Below, piece by piece: positions 1-9,214 of a DNA stretch of 64,000 nt. The position numbers were made by a program, and so were the translations under genes. Within the stretch, counting starts at the first letter, position 1; each line of letters opens with the position of its first letter. Location of the stretch: assembly GCA_046349355.1 (NCBI GenBank), contig JAXMCM010000014.1, positions 310,001-374,000 on the forward strand. The letters run 5' to 3'. The DNA is from CALKJU01 sp046349355 (GTDB lineage: Bacteria; Pseudomonadota; Alphaproteobacteria; Geminicoccales; Geminicoccaceae). The notes under the pieces are model-generated. The model was not told where the DNA came from and did not search any database. It worked only from the letters and a program-made list of their open reading frames with translations.

Positions 1-1
1 G

Positions 2-778
2 GTCCTGAACTCGATCGACAAGACCGCGCGCAAGCGTGTCCGCTTTCATGCCCAGACGCGCGGACTCAAGCCCGCGGATGTCGAACCCCTGGCACGCTAC
101 TTCGCCCGCCACGAGTTCAACTTCATCCCGATGGATGGGCGGCTGGAGAAGCAGAAGGTCCACCTGATCAGCCACACGACGCTGGCGACGATGGACCGCC
201 TGTTCCTTCCCGAACTGCTGCCGGACGTCGACCGGCTCGCCTATGTCGACATCGACACCGTCGTGCTGTCGGATATCGACGAACTCTACGGGCAACCGGT
301 GGGCGAGACCGGTATCGCCGCCCGGCCGAGCATCAGCGAGGAGTTCAGCAGCCAGATCATGGTCGTCGAGCGCGTGGCCCGGCCCCTCGGCCTCATCGAG
401 GCGGCCGAGGCGCGCCGGATCGGGGCGCGCGATGTCGACCTGCTGGCGCCTGCGTTCAATGCCGGCGTCCTCGTCCTCTCGCTCGAGCGCCTCCGGGCAC
501 TCGACTGCACGGCGCGCACGATCGAGCTGGTCGAGCGCTTCCAGATGAACGACCAGTACGCCCTCAACATCTTCAGCGGCGGCCGCTTCGCCCACCTGCC
601 GCGAGCCTGGAACGCGTTCCCCTACCAGGAGGATGTGGGCGGGGCGAAGCTGCTGCATTGGGCCGGCCTGCCGAAGCCGTGGACGGACCGGCCGGTACGC
701 GCCCAGCGCTTCTGGCGGCAGCACGCCCTCAGTCTCGACGCGGTCAGGGCCGCGCCGGCCCGCCGCCTCGCCGCCTGA
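2..778 (+). CDS. Glycosyltransferase family 8 protein, 5' end outside window
   Basis: The reading frame is open from the first bases of the window, so the N-terminus is missing; 258 residues are visible. It carries the GT8 hallmarks: a DxD metal and sugar-nucleotide site (YVDIDTVVLSDIDELY, near base 250), the FNAGVLVLSLERLR segment, an NDQYALN motif and a terminal LHWAGLPKPW motif. GT8 enzymes are retaining glycosyltransferases that use UDP-sugars, often in lipopolysaccharide outer-core or capsule synthesis. A second glycosyltransferase starts 10 bases downstream, so this is probably the tail of a surface-polysaccharide operon. Donor and acceptor sugars cannot be read from the sequence. Confidence 0.85.
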   Translation, partial: VLNSIDKTARKRVRFHAQTRGLKPADVEPLARYFARHEFNFIPMDGRLEKQKVHLISHTTLATMDRLFLPELLPDVDRLAYVDIDTVVLSDIDELYGQPVGETGIAARPSISEEFSSQIMVVERVARPLGLIEAAEARRIGARDVDLLAPAFNAGVLVLSLERLRALDCTARTIELVERFQMNDQYALNIFSGGRFAHLPRAWNAFPYQEDVGGAKLLHWAGLPKPWTDRPVRAQRFWRQHALSLDAVRAAPARRLAA

Positions 779-788
779 CCGCCCGGCC

Positions 789-1709
789 GTGGACCGGACG
801 GTCGCCGTCTGCGTCTGCACCTGCCGACGACCGCAGCAGCTCGATCGCCTGCTGCGCCGGCTGGCCGAAGCCGACCTCGCCGCTGCACGGATCCTCGTCG
901 TCGTGGACAACGCCCCCGGCGGCGATGCCGGAGCCGTCTGCGAGCGGCTGCGGGGCCAGCTTCGGCTGCCCCTGCGTTTCGCCGAGGAACCGGTGCAGGG
1001 AATCGCCACGGCCCGCAACCGCGCCCTCGAGGTCGCCTTGCGCGACGGGGTCGACCGCGTCGCCTTCCTCGATGACGACGACCTGCCGGAGCCGGACTGG
1101 CTGCGCCAACTGGTCAGCGTCGCCGATGCTACGGGCGCCGACCTGGTCTTCGGCAGCGCCAGGGCCCCGGCCGACGTCGTGGTGCCGAGGCACCTCCGCC
1201 GCGTCGATCCGCTGGCCTCCGCGCCGCTCGAGCGGCTGAACCGCTATGCGCTGCCAGGCTCGGCGGGGACGCACAACGTGCTGCTGTCGCGCCGCCTCGT
1301 CGAGGCCCTGCGTGCCCAGGGCCCGGTGTTCCGGGCGGATCTCGGCCGGACAGGCGGCAGCGACACCGAGCTGTTCGTCCGCGCCACCCGCCAGGGCCTC
1401 AGCTGGGCGGCGGCGCCCGGCTCGGTCATCGTCACCGGCCACGATCCCGCCCGCATGACCGTCACAGGCGTGATCCGCCGCGCCTATCGCCACGGCGTCA
1501 CGCAGGTGCTGGTGGACCGGATTCATCGTCCGGACGCCGCGACGACGAGCCAGCTGCCGTCGGCGGCATGGCAGCTTGTCCGCAGCGTCGCGACGCTGCC
1601 GATGTCGCTGCTGCCACCCGACCGCCTCGTCGCCCAGCTGTGCAAGGTGGCGAGGGCCGCCGGAAAGCTGCAGGCGCTGCGCGGACGCCGCTTCAGCTAC
1701 TACAGCTAA
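789..1709 (+). CDS. Glycosyltransferase family 2 protein
   Basis: A 306-residue protein starting at GTG 789, chosen because the GT-A fold begins directly with VAVCVCTCRRPQQL. The nucleotide-sugar DxD region is FLDDDDLPEPDW (around residue 95), preceded by the usual GIATARNRAL motif. A later GGSDTELFVRA segment matches the acceptor-side acidic motif of GT2 enzymes. No membrane segments are evident, so it is probably cytosolic or peripheral. It follows the GT8 gene with a 10-base gap and most likely shares its transcript. Substrate unknown; assembly of a cell-surface glycan is inferred from the neighbour. Confidence 0.85.
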   Translation: MDRTVAVCVCTCRRPQQLDRLLRRLAEADLAAARILVVVDNAPGGDAGAVCERLRGQLRLPLRFAEEPVQGIATARNRALEVALRDGVDRVAFLDDDDLPEPDWLRQLVSVADATGADLVFGSARAPADVVVPRHLRRVDPLASAPLERLNRYALPGSAGTHNVLLSRRLVEALRAQGPVFRADLGRTGGSDTELFVRATRQGLSWAAAPGSVIVTGHDPARMTVTGVIRRAYRHGVTQVLVDRIHRPDAATTSQLPSAAWQLVRSVATLPMSLLPPDRLVAQLCKVARAAGKLQALRGRRFSYYS

Positions 1710-1751
1710 GTCGCTGGTCGCCCGCGACGCGACAAGCCTGTTGCGGATTTC

Positions 1752-1877
1752 TTGACCCATGTGCCGAAACGCACTGTCAGAGCGACGAGGCTCGCGCATC
1801 CTGCAGATGCTGAGGGCTGAGCATTGGACGGACCTGTGAGCGATCCTCTCCGGAGGCAGTCTCACAGGTCCTTTTTT
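1752..1877 (+). ncRNA. Candidate small RNA with its own terminator
   Basis: The 275-base gap between the glycosyltransferase and aminotransferase genes holds a -35-like TTGACC at 1752-1757, a poor -10 (TGTCAG, 1775-1780, 17-base spacer), a small GCATC/GATGC hairpin and then a strong intrinsic terminator ending at 1877. A transcript of about 90 bases would start near 1787. The terminator loop contains CCTCTCCGGAGG, a sequence that could pair with ribosome-binding sites. Alternatively this is just the 3' untranslated end of the glycosyltransferase operon. The -10 match is weak. Confidence 0.3.
1830..1877 (+). terminator. Strong rho-independent terminator
   Basis: A perfect 11-base-pair stem (GGACCTGTGAG at 1830-1840 with CTCACAGGTCC at 1861-1871) is followed at once by TTTTTT (1872-1877). 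The 20-base loop can form a small inner CCTC/GAGG hairpin. It lies 120 bases after the GT2 stop and 108 bases before the aminotransferase start, so it separates the two transcripts. It is the clearest intrinsic terminator I found in the window. Confidence 0.9.
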
Positions 1878-1984
1878 CGTTGGTCGCGTCCCTCCCGCAC
1901 GCCCTTCATCGCCGTTGCCGCTGCCGGTCGCCGCTGGCATGTTCCGCTCCGCCCGAAAGCCGGGGTTCCAGGGAGGTCGGATCG

Positions 1985-3148
1985 ATGCAGCTTGCCGCCG
2001 CGATGTCGCGTCTGGGCACCGAGAGTGCCTTCGAGGTGCTGGCGCGCGCCACGAAGCTGGCGCAGTCGGGCAAGTCGATCATCAACCTCGGCATCGGCCA
2101 GCCCGACTTCCCGACGCCGCCCAACATCGTCGAGGCCGCCTGCAAGGCGCTGCGCGACGGGCATCACGGCTACACCCCGGCCAACGGCATCCTGCCGCTG
2201 CGCGAGGCCGTCGCGGCCGACATGAAGCTGCGCCGCGGCGTCGAGGTGAGCCCCGACCATGTCGTCGTCGTGCCCGGCGGCAAGGTGACGATGTTCATGG
2301 CGATCGCCATGTTCGGCGAGCCGGGTGCGGAGATCATGTACCCGGACCCGGGCTTCCCGATCTACCGCTCGCTGATCCAGTACACCGGCGCCGAGGCGGT
2401 GCCGATCCCGCTCCACGAGAGCAAGGGCTTCGCCTTCTCCGCGACCGAGGTGCTCGACAAGATCACCCCGCGCACCCGGCTGATCATCGTCAACAGCCCG
2501 GCCAATCCGACCGGCGGAATCGTGCCCAAGGCCGAGCTGGACCGCCTGGTCGCCGGCCTCGCCGACCATCCGCAGGTCGCGGTGATGTCGGACGAGATCT
2601 ATGCCCGCATGTGCTACGACGGCATCCCGCACGCCAGCATGATGGCCTATCCGGAGTTGCGCGACCGGCTGATCCTGCTCGACGGCTGGTCGAAGACCTA
2701 CGCGATGACCGGCTGGCGGCTGGGCTGGGGCGTCTGGCCGGCGGCCCTCGCCGAGCACGCCACCCGCCTCGCCATCAACACCCACTCCTGCGTCAACGCC
2801 GCCACCCAGTGGGCCGGCGTCGAGGCGCTGAACGGTCCGCAGGAGTCGGTCGACCGCATGGTCGCCGCCTTCGACGAGCGGCGCGGCATCATCGTCGACG
2901 AGCTCAACCGGATCCCGGGCTTCCGCTGCGTGACGCCGGGCGGGGCGTTCTATGCCTTCCCCAACATCGAGGGCACCGGCAAGACCGCACGCCAGCTGCA
3001 GGACGAGCTGCTCAACGAGGTCGGCGTCGCCATCATCAGCGGCACCAGCTTCGGCATCTACGGCGAGGGCTACGTCCGGTTCTCGTATGCCGCCTCGGTC
3101 GACGCCATCCGCGAGGCCTGCGCGCGGATCCGGCGCTATCTCGGCTGA
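1985..3148 (+). CDS. PLP-dependent class I aminotransferase
   Basis: A 387-residue fold-type I aminotransferase of the aspartate/aromatic/alanine group. Visible signatures are the N-terminal GQPDFPTP segment, NSPANPTGG, and DGWSKTYAMTGWRLGWG, whose lysine forms the internal aldimine with pyridoxal phosphate. ATG 1985 was chosen because GGGAGGTCGG lies just upstream and the protein then starts like its relatives. A VOC-family gene follows after 6 bases. The amino-acid substrate cannot be fixed from sequence; aspartate or a broad-range aminotransferase is the likely annotation. It lies downstream of the strong terminator, so it should have its own promoter. Confidence 0.88.
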   Translation: MQLAAAMSRLGTESAFEVLARATKLAQSGKSIINLGIGQPDFPTPPNIVEAACKALRDGHHGYTPANGILPLREAVAADMKLRRGVEVSPDHVVVVPGGKVTMFMAIAMFGEPGAEIMYPDPGFPIYRSLIQYTGAEAVPIPLHESKGFAFSATEVLDKITPRTRLIIVNSPANPTGGIVPKAELDRLVAGLADHPQVAVMSDEIYARMCYDGIPHASMMAYPELRDRLILLDGWSKTYAMTGWRLGWGVWPAALAEHATRLAINTHSCVNAATQWAGVEALNGPQESVDRMVAAFDERRGIIVDELNRIPGFRCVTPGGAFYAFPNIEGTGKTARQLQDELLNEVGVAIISGTSFGIYGEGYVRFSYAASVDAIREACARIRRYLG

Positions 3149-3154
3149 CGCGCC

Positions 3155-3580
3155 ATGGACCGCCGGGTCAGCCTGATCACGCTGGGGGTGCGCGATCTGG
3201 CCCGGTCGCGGCGGTTCTACGAGGCGCTGGGCTGGATCCCGTCCGGCTCCGGCGGCGACGGCGTCGCCTTCTACCAGGCCGGCGGCTCGGTCCTGGCGCT
3301 GTTCGGCCGGGACGACCTGGCCGCGGATGCCGGCGTGCCGGCGGACGGCAGCGGCTTTCGCGGCATCAGCCTCGCCCAGAACCTGCCCGACAAGGCGGCC
3401 GTCGACCGGGTGATGGCCGAAGCCCTGGCGGCCGGCGCCACGCCGGTCAGGGCGGCGGAGGACGTGTTCTGGGGCGGCTATCGCGGCTACTTCGCCGATC
3501 CGGACGGCCACCTCTGGGAGATCGCCTGGAACCCGTTCTGGCCGCTGGCCGAGGACGGCTCGATCCGCCTGCCGGACTGA
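3155..3580 (+). CDS. VOC (glyoxalase/bleomycin-resistance fold) protein
   Basis: A 141-residue single-domain protein with the paired beta-alpha-beta-beta-beta modules of the vicinal oxygen chelate family: SLITLGVRDLARSRRFYEAL at the start and YFADPDGHLWEIAWNP near the end. The Glu of the final motif is the usual metal ligand, but the first-module His ligand is not obvious, so enzymatic activity is uncertain. It follows the aminotransferase by 6 bases and precedes the glycosylase-like gene by 11 bases, giving a compact four-gene unit. The substrate is unknown. Confidence 0.82.
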   Translation: MDRRVSLITLGVRDLARSRRFYEALGWIPSGSGGDGVAFYQAGGSVLALFGRDDLAADAGVPADGSGFRGISLAQNLPDKAAVDRVMAEALAAGATPVRAAEDVFWGGYRGYFADPDGHLWEIAWNPFWPLAEDGSIRLPD

Positions 3581-3591
3581 CGGCCGACGCG

Positions 3592-4212
3592 GTGGACGGC
3601 GCGCTCGACCGGCTGCTCGGCGAGATCCGCGGCTGCCGCCGTTGCGAGGGCACGCTGCCCCTCGGTCCGCGTCCCGTCCTGCGCGCGAGCCCGACAGCGA
3701 CGGTCCTGGTCATCGGCCAGGCGCCGGGCACCCGCGTCCACGCCACCGGCATCCCGTGGAACGATCCGAGCGGCGACCGCCTGCGCGCCTGGCTGGGACT
3801 CGACAGGGACACCTTCTACGACGAGCGCCGCATCGCCATCATGCCGATGGGCTTCTGCTATCCGGGTACCGGCCGCTCGGGCGACCTGCCGCCGCGGCCG
3901 GAGTGCGCGCCCGCCTGGCATCCGCTGCTGCTGCCCTTGCTGACGGCGCTGCGGCTCGTGCTGCTCGTCGGGTCCTACGCACAGGAGCGCTACCTGCCGG
4001 ACTGGCGCAGGCTGACGCTGACCGAGCGCGTCGCCCGCTGGCGCGAGGCGCCCGAGCCCTATCTCCCCCTGCCGCATCCCAGCGGCCGCAACAATGGCTG
4101 GCTGCGACGACACCCGTGGTTCGAGGCGGAGCTCGTCCCCGAGCTGCGGCGCCGCCTCTTCATGGCCCTGGAGCCGGCCGGGCCTCGACCGATGATGGAG
4201 GAATGCCCCTGA
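3592..4212 (+). CDS. Uracil-DNA glycosylase family protein
   Basis: A 206-residue protein starting at GTG 3592, the only normal start codon between the upstream stop and the conserved region. It shows the uracil-DNA-glycosylase superfamily motif A (GQAPG, followed by GIPWNDPSGDRLRAWLG) and the late motif PLPHPSGRNNGWL. A GCRRC pair lies near the N-terminus, as in family-4-type enzymes, but I cannot pick out the full set of four cluster cysteines, so an iron-sulfur centre is doubtful. It probably acts in, or derives from, base-excision repair. Its stop overlaps the next start by 10 bases, implying translational coupling with the 4Fe-4S protein. Confidence 0.72.
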   Translation: MDGALDRLLGEIRGCRRCEGTLPLGPRPVLRASPTATVLVIGQAPGTRVHATGIPWNDPSGDRLRAWLGLDRDTFYDERRIAIMPMGFCYPGTGRSGDLPPRPECAPAWHPLLLPLLTALRLVLLVGSYAQERYLPDWRRLTLTERVARWREAPEPYLPLPHPSGRNNGWLRRHPWFEAELVPELRRRLFMALEPAGPRPMMEECP

Positions 4213-4934
4213 ACCCGCTCTCGAGCCTTGCCGAGCTGCAGCAGAGGCTTGGCGATCATGGCCTTACCTGCATCGGCGGCTTTGCGCCCGCCGCCACGGA
4301 CGATGCCGGGACGGCGGCGCAGATCCTCGTCGTCGCCAACATCGGCTCGGCGATGTTCGAGCGCTTCCGCAAGGCGCCGGAGGCCGGCGACGGCAAGCCG
4401 GATCCGCTCGACCGCTGGACGCGGCGGATCGTCGACGTCATCGCCGCCGACGCCGCGGCGCGACCGGTCTACCCGTTCGACGGACCGCCCTGGCCGCCGT
4501 TCCAGCGCTGGGCCCTGCGGGCCGATCCCGGCCTGCACCGCTCGCCGATCGGGCTGCTGGTCAGCGCCGCCAGCGGTCCCTGGCTGGGCCTGCGCGCGGC
4601 CTTGCTGCTGGCCGAGCCCCTGCCGCTGCCGGAGCGGCCGGCGATCGCCAGCCCGTGCGACGATTGCGCGACGAAGCCCTGCCTGACGACCTGCCCGGTC
4701 GGCGCCTTCCGGCAGGACGGCTACAGGGTCGCCGACTGCCGGGCCTATCTGGGAACGCTGTCGGGACAGTCCTGCATGATGCTGGGCTGTGCCGCGCGGC
4801 GCGCCTGCCCGGCCGGCCGCGAGCATGCCTACGGCCAGGCGCACGCGACGTTCCACATGCGCGCCTTCCGCAGCTCGCCCGGCGCTTCCGCACCGGGCTC
4901 GGTCACTCCGCCGCCTGGGCCAGCGTCGGCGTAG
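4203..4934 (+). CDS. 4Fe-4S ferredoxin-like protein of unknown function
   Basis: A 243-residue protein. Its C-terminal half holds a cysteine-rich cluster: CDDCATKPCLTTCPVGAF (Cx2Cx4Cx3CP) and a second group, CRAYLG...CMMLGCAARRACP, resembling the ferredoxin part of epoxyqueuosine-reductase-like proteins. The N-terminal half (including DPLDRWTRRIVD and PWPPFQRW) belongs to a conserved but uncharacterised proteobacterial family that I recognise only in outline. It is translationally coupled to the glycosylase-like gene (10-base overlap). Its 3' end runs 32 bases into the convergent oxidoreductase gene. No function is claimed. Confidence 0.75.
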   Translation: MPLNPLSSLAELQQRLGDHGLTCIGGFAPAATDDAGTAAQILVVANIGSAMFERFRKAPEAGDGKPDPLDRWTRRIVDVIAADAAARPVYPFDGPPWPPFQRWALRADPGLHRSPIGLLVSAASGPWLGLRAALLLAEPLPLPERPAIASPCDDCATKPCLTTCPVGAFRQDGYRVADCRAYLGTLSGQSCMMLGCAARRACPAGREHAYGQAHATFHMRAFRSSPGASAPGSVTPPPGPASA

Positions 4935-7900
4935 CGGTCCGGAAGGCGGCCAGCAGCTCGGCCTCGCGGGCCCTGGCCTTGTCGCGGTTGGCATCCTTGA
5001 CGTGGCCGAAGCCGCGGATGGCCTGCGGCACCGCCGCGAGCTCGACGGCGATGGCGTGGTTGTGCGGTGCCAGCGCGCGGACGAGCTCGTCGAGCAGGGC
5101 CGTGTAGTCCGCGATCTGCTGCCGCTCGCCGCGCCGCTCGGCGGTGTAGCCGAACGGGTCGAGCGCGGTGCCGCGCAGCCGGCGCAGGCTCGCGAGGAAG
5201 CGGAACGCGGTCATCATCCAGGGACCGAACCGTCGCTTGCGAAGATGCCCGGAGACCGGATCGCGGTCGCCCAGGATTGGCGGGGCGAGATGGAACTCGA
5301 GCCGGTCCCAGCCCTCGAACTCGCGGCCCAGCTGCGCGGCGAAGCTGCCGTCGGTGTAGAGCCGGGCAACCTCGTACTCGTCCTTGTAGGCCATCAGCTT
5401 GAACAGCGAGCGCGCGACCGCTCCGGCCAGCTGCTCGGCTCCCGGAACCGCCTTCTGCTCGGCGGCCCGGATGCGGCCCACCGAATGGCGATAGCGCTGC
5501 GCCCAGGCAGCGTCCTGGTAGGCCTCGAGAAACCGCGCCCGGCGCTCGACGATCTCGTCGAGGGTCTCGGCCACCGGCGTCTCCGCCTGGCCGGCCGCCG
5601 CGCGCACGGCCTGCGGGTCGACGGCATAGCGCCGGCCCCAGCGGAAGGCACGGCGGTTCATCGCCACGGCGACACCGTTGAGCTCGATGGCCCGCTCGAT
5701 GGCCTCGGCCGACAGCGGGATCCGTCCCTGCTGCCAGGCGATGCCGACCATGAACAGGTTGGTGCCGATGGCGTCGCCGAGCAGGCGGGTAGCGATGCGC
5801 GTGGCATCGACGAAGGTGACGGCGTCGGAGCCGGCCGCGTCCGTCAGCGAGCGGCGCAGGCGGTCGCCGGGGAACTGGAGGTCGGGGCTCTTCGTGAACG
5901 CCCCGGTCATCGTCTCCTCGAGGTTGGCGACGACACGGGTGAAGCCCTTGCGGACGGTCGGCAGGGCCGTGCGCCCGGCGGCGACGACGATGTCGCAGCC
6001 GATCAGCAGCGACGCCCCGCCGGCGGCCACGCGCGGGCTGCCGATCCCGTCGGGCGTCGGCGCCAGCTTGAGGTGCGAGACGACGGCCCCGCCCTTCTGC
6101 GCCAGGCCCACCATGTCCAGGGCGACGAAGCCCTTGCCCTCGAGGTGGGCGGCCATGCCGAGCAGGGCGGCGATGGTGATGACGCCGGTGCCGCCGATGC
6201 CGGTGACGACGATGCCGTAGGGGCCGGTCATGACCGGCAGCACGGGCTCCGGCAGTGCCGGCTCGGGACCGGCGTCGACCGGCCCGCCGCCGCGGCGCAA
6301 GCGGCCGCCATGCACGGTGACGAAGCTCGGGCAGAACCCCTTCAGGCAGGAGAAGTCCTTGTTGCAGGAGGACTGGTCGATCCGCCGCTTGCGCCCGAAC
6401 TCGGTCTCCAGCGGCTGGACGGCGACGCAGTTCGACTTGACGCCGCAGTCGCCGCAGCCCTCGCACACCAGCTCGTTGATGACCACGCGGCGGTCCGGAT
6501 CGGCCATCTCGCCCTGCTTGCGGCGGCGGCGTTTCTCGGCGGCGCAGGTCTGGTCGTAGATGATGGCGCTGACGCCGCTCACGGTGCGCATGTGCCGCTG
6601 GACCTGGTCGAGGTCGTCGCGGTGGTGGATGCGGGTGCCAGCCGGAAAGGCGGCGAGCGGGTACTTCTCCGGCTCGTCGCTGACGATGGCGATCTCGGAA
6701 GCACCCTCGACGGCGAGCAGGCCTGCGACCTGCGGCACCGTCAGGTTGGCCGTCTCCATCTTCTGGCCGCCGGTCATGGCGACGGCGTCGTTGTAGAGGA
6801 TCTTGAAGGTGATGTTGGCGCCGGAGGCCTTGGCGGCGCGGACGGTCAGCGAGCCCGAATGGTAGAACGTGCCGTCGCCGATGTTCTGGAAGACATGCGG
6901 CGTGTTGGTGAACGGCGCCTCGCCGGTCCACGAGGCGCCCTCGCCTCCCATCTGGGTGAAGCCGGCGGTGTCGCGGTCCATCCAGGTTGCCATGAAGTGG
7001 CAGCCGATGCCGGCGACCGTGCGGCTGCCCTCGGGCGAGCGGGTGCTCGTGTTGTGCGGGCAGCCCGGACAGAACCAGGGCAGGCGGACGAGGGCCGCCG
7101 GGCCGGCGCCGGCGGCGCGCTGGCGCTCCTCCAGGGCAGCGGCGGCGGCACGGATCGCGGCATCGTCGACCCGCTCGGCGAGCCGGCTGGCGATGGCCAG
7201 CGCCACGGTGTTGGAATCGAGCGCTCCGTAGCTGCGGAACAGCTCCGCGCCGCGCTCGTCCTGCTTGCCGACGACGCGCGGCCGGTGCTCGCTGCCGTAG
7301 AGCAGCTCCTTGAGCTGGCTCTCGATGAGGCCGCGCTTCTCCTCGACGACGATGACGAGCTCGGTACCGGCGACGGCGCGCTCGAGCATGACGGGCTCGA
7401 GGGGGAACACCATGCCGACCTTGTAGACGCCGAGCCCGAGCGCCTCGGCGCGCGCCTGGTCGATGCCCAGCGCCTCCAGCGCCGCGGCGACGTCCTGCCA
7501 GGACTTGCCGGTGGTGACGACCATGACCCGCGCGCCGGCGCGGCCGAGGACGACCCGGTCGAGGCCGTTGGCGCGGGCGAAGGCGCGGGCCGCCTCCATC
7601 TTGGCGGTATGGATGCGCTTCTCGGCCTCCAGCGCCATCGGCGGCCACGGGATCTCGGGCGGCACGTAGTAGCCGAGGCCGCCCGGCGGCATGGCGAAGT
7701 CGTCGGGCTCGACGATGACCGGCCGCGCCGGGTCGACCTCGATCGAGGCCGTGCTCTCGACGGTGTCGTGGATGCACTTCAGCGCCACCCAGGCACCGGA
7801 GTAGCGCGACATGGCAATGCCGTAGAGGCCGTACTCGAGGATCTCCTGCACGCCCGACGGATTGAGGATCGGCACCATGGCGTCGACCATGGCGTACTCG

Positions 7901-8379
7901 GACTGGTGCGCCGTCGTGCTCGACTCGCAGATGTGGTCGTCGCCCAGCAGCAGCAGGACGCCGCCCTTGCGGGCCGAGCCGAACAGGTTGCCGTGCTTGA
8001 TGGCGTCGCCGGAGCGGTCGACGCCGGGCCCCTTGGCGTACCAGATGGCGAAGACGCCGTCGTAGCGGGCGTTGCCGTCCTGCCCGACGGCCTGGGTACC
8101 CTGGCAGGCGGTGGCGGCGAGATCCTCGTTCACACCGGGCTGGTGGACGACGTGATGCGCCTGCAGCAGGCCCTTCGCCCGGCTCAGCTGCTGGTCGTAG
8201 GCACCCAGCGGCGAGCCGCGATAGCCGGTGATGTAGCCGCCGGTGTTGAGGCCGGCGGCGAGGTCGCGCCGGCGCTGCTCCATGGGCAGGCGGACAAGCG
8301 CCTGGATGCCGGTCAGGAAGACGCGGCCGCGCTCGAGCGCGTACTTGTCGTCCAGCGAAACGTCGAGAAGCTCCGGCAC
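4903..8379 (-). CDS. Indolepyruvate ferredoxin oxidoreductase, fused alpha-beta form
   Basis: A very long (1158-residue) protein starting at GTG. It combines an N-terminal IorA-like thiamine-pyrophosphate 2-oxoacid oxidoreductase part (GYRGSPLGAYDQQ near residue 55; the TPP-binding half around residues 420-600), an internal iron-sulfur region (CEGCGDCGVKSNC and CNKDFSCLKGFCP, about residues 633-683) and an IorB-like gamma domain (VTGIGGTGVITIAALLGMAA, from about residue 718). An alphaproteobacterial-type C-terminal extension runs to residue 1158. It oxidises arylpyruvates or branched 2-oxoacids to acyl-CoA while reducing ferredoxin. Two dehydrogenase genes lie upstream on the same strand (30-base gap), suggesting a catabolic operon. 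Confidence 0.9.
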   Translation of the reverse strand: MPELLDVSLDDKYALERGRVFLTGIQALVRLPMEQRRRDLAAGLNTGGYITGYRGSPLGAYDQQLSRAKGLLQAHHVVHQPGVNEDLAATACQGTQAVGQDGNARYDGVFAIWYAKGPGVDRSGDAIKHGNLFGSARKGGVLLLLGDDHICESSTTAHQSEYAMVDAMVPILNPSGVQEILEYGLYGIAMSRYSGAWVALKCIHDTVESTASIEVDPARPVIVEPDDFAMPPGGLGYYVPPEIPWPPMALEAEKRIHTAKMEAARAFARANGLDRVVLGRAGARVMVVTTGKSWQDVAAALEALGIDQARAEALGLGVYKVGMVFPLEPVMLERAVAGTELVIVVEEKRGLIESQLKELLYGSEHRPRVVGKQDERGAELFRSYGALDSNTVALAIASRLAERVDDAAIRAAAAALEERQRAAGAGPAALVRLPWFCPGCPHNTSTRSPEGSRTVAGIGCHFMATWMDRDTAGFTQMGGEGASWTGEAPFTNTPHVFQNIGDGTFYHSGSLTVRAAKASGANITFKILYNDAVAMTGGQKMETANLTVPQVAGLLAVEGASEIAIVSDEPEKYPLAAFPAGTRIHHRDDLDQVQRHMRTVSGVSAIIYDQTCAAEKRRRRKQGEMADPDRRVVINELVCEGCGDCGVKSNCVAVQPLETEFGRKRRIDQSSCNKDFSCLKGFCPSFVTVHGGRLRRGGGPVDAGPEPALPEPVLPVMTGPYGIVVTGIGGTGVITIAALLGMAAHLEGKGFVALDMVGLAQKGGAVVSHLKLAPTPDGIGSPRVAAGGASLLIGCDIVVAAGRTALPTVRKGFTRVVANLEETMTGAFTKSPDLQFPGDRLRRSLTDAAGSDAVTFVDATRIATRLLGDAIGTNLFMVGIAWQQGRIPLSAEAIERAIELNGVAVAMNRRAFRWGRRYAVDPQAVRAAAGQAETPVAETLDEIVERRARFLEAYQDAAWAQRYRHSVGRIRAAEQKAVPGAEQLAGAVARSLFKLMAYKDEYEVARLYTDGSFAAQLGREFEGWDRLEFHLAPPILGDRDPVSGHLRKRRFGPWMMTAFRFLASLRRLRGTALDPFGYTAERRGERQQIADYTALLDELVRALAPHNHAIAVELAAVPQAIRGFGHVKDANRDKARAREAELLAAFRTATPTLAQAAE

Positions 8380-8409
8380 CGCCTGCCCTGCCCCGGTTCC
8401 GATGACGGG

Positions 8410-9195
<786 letters not shown>

Positions 9196-9214
9196 CGGTG
9201 ATCCTTGCGAAGGG

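Noticed and set aside
1710..1984. tRNA or known riboswitch ahead of the aminotransferase
   Set aside because: No cloverleaf, no GTTCGA-type T-loop and no SAM-II-type core could be found; only the terminator and a weak promoter-like pair are present.
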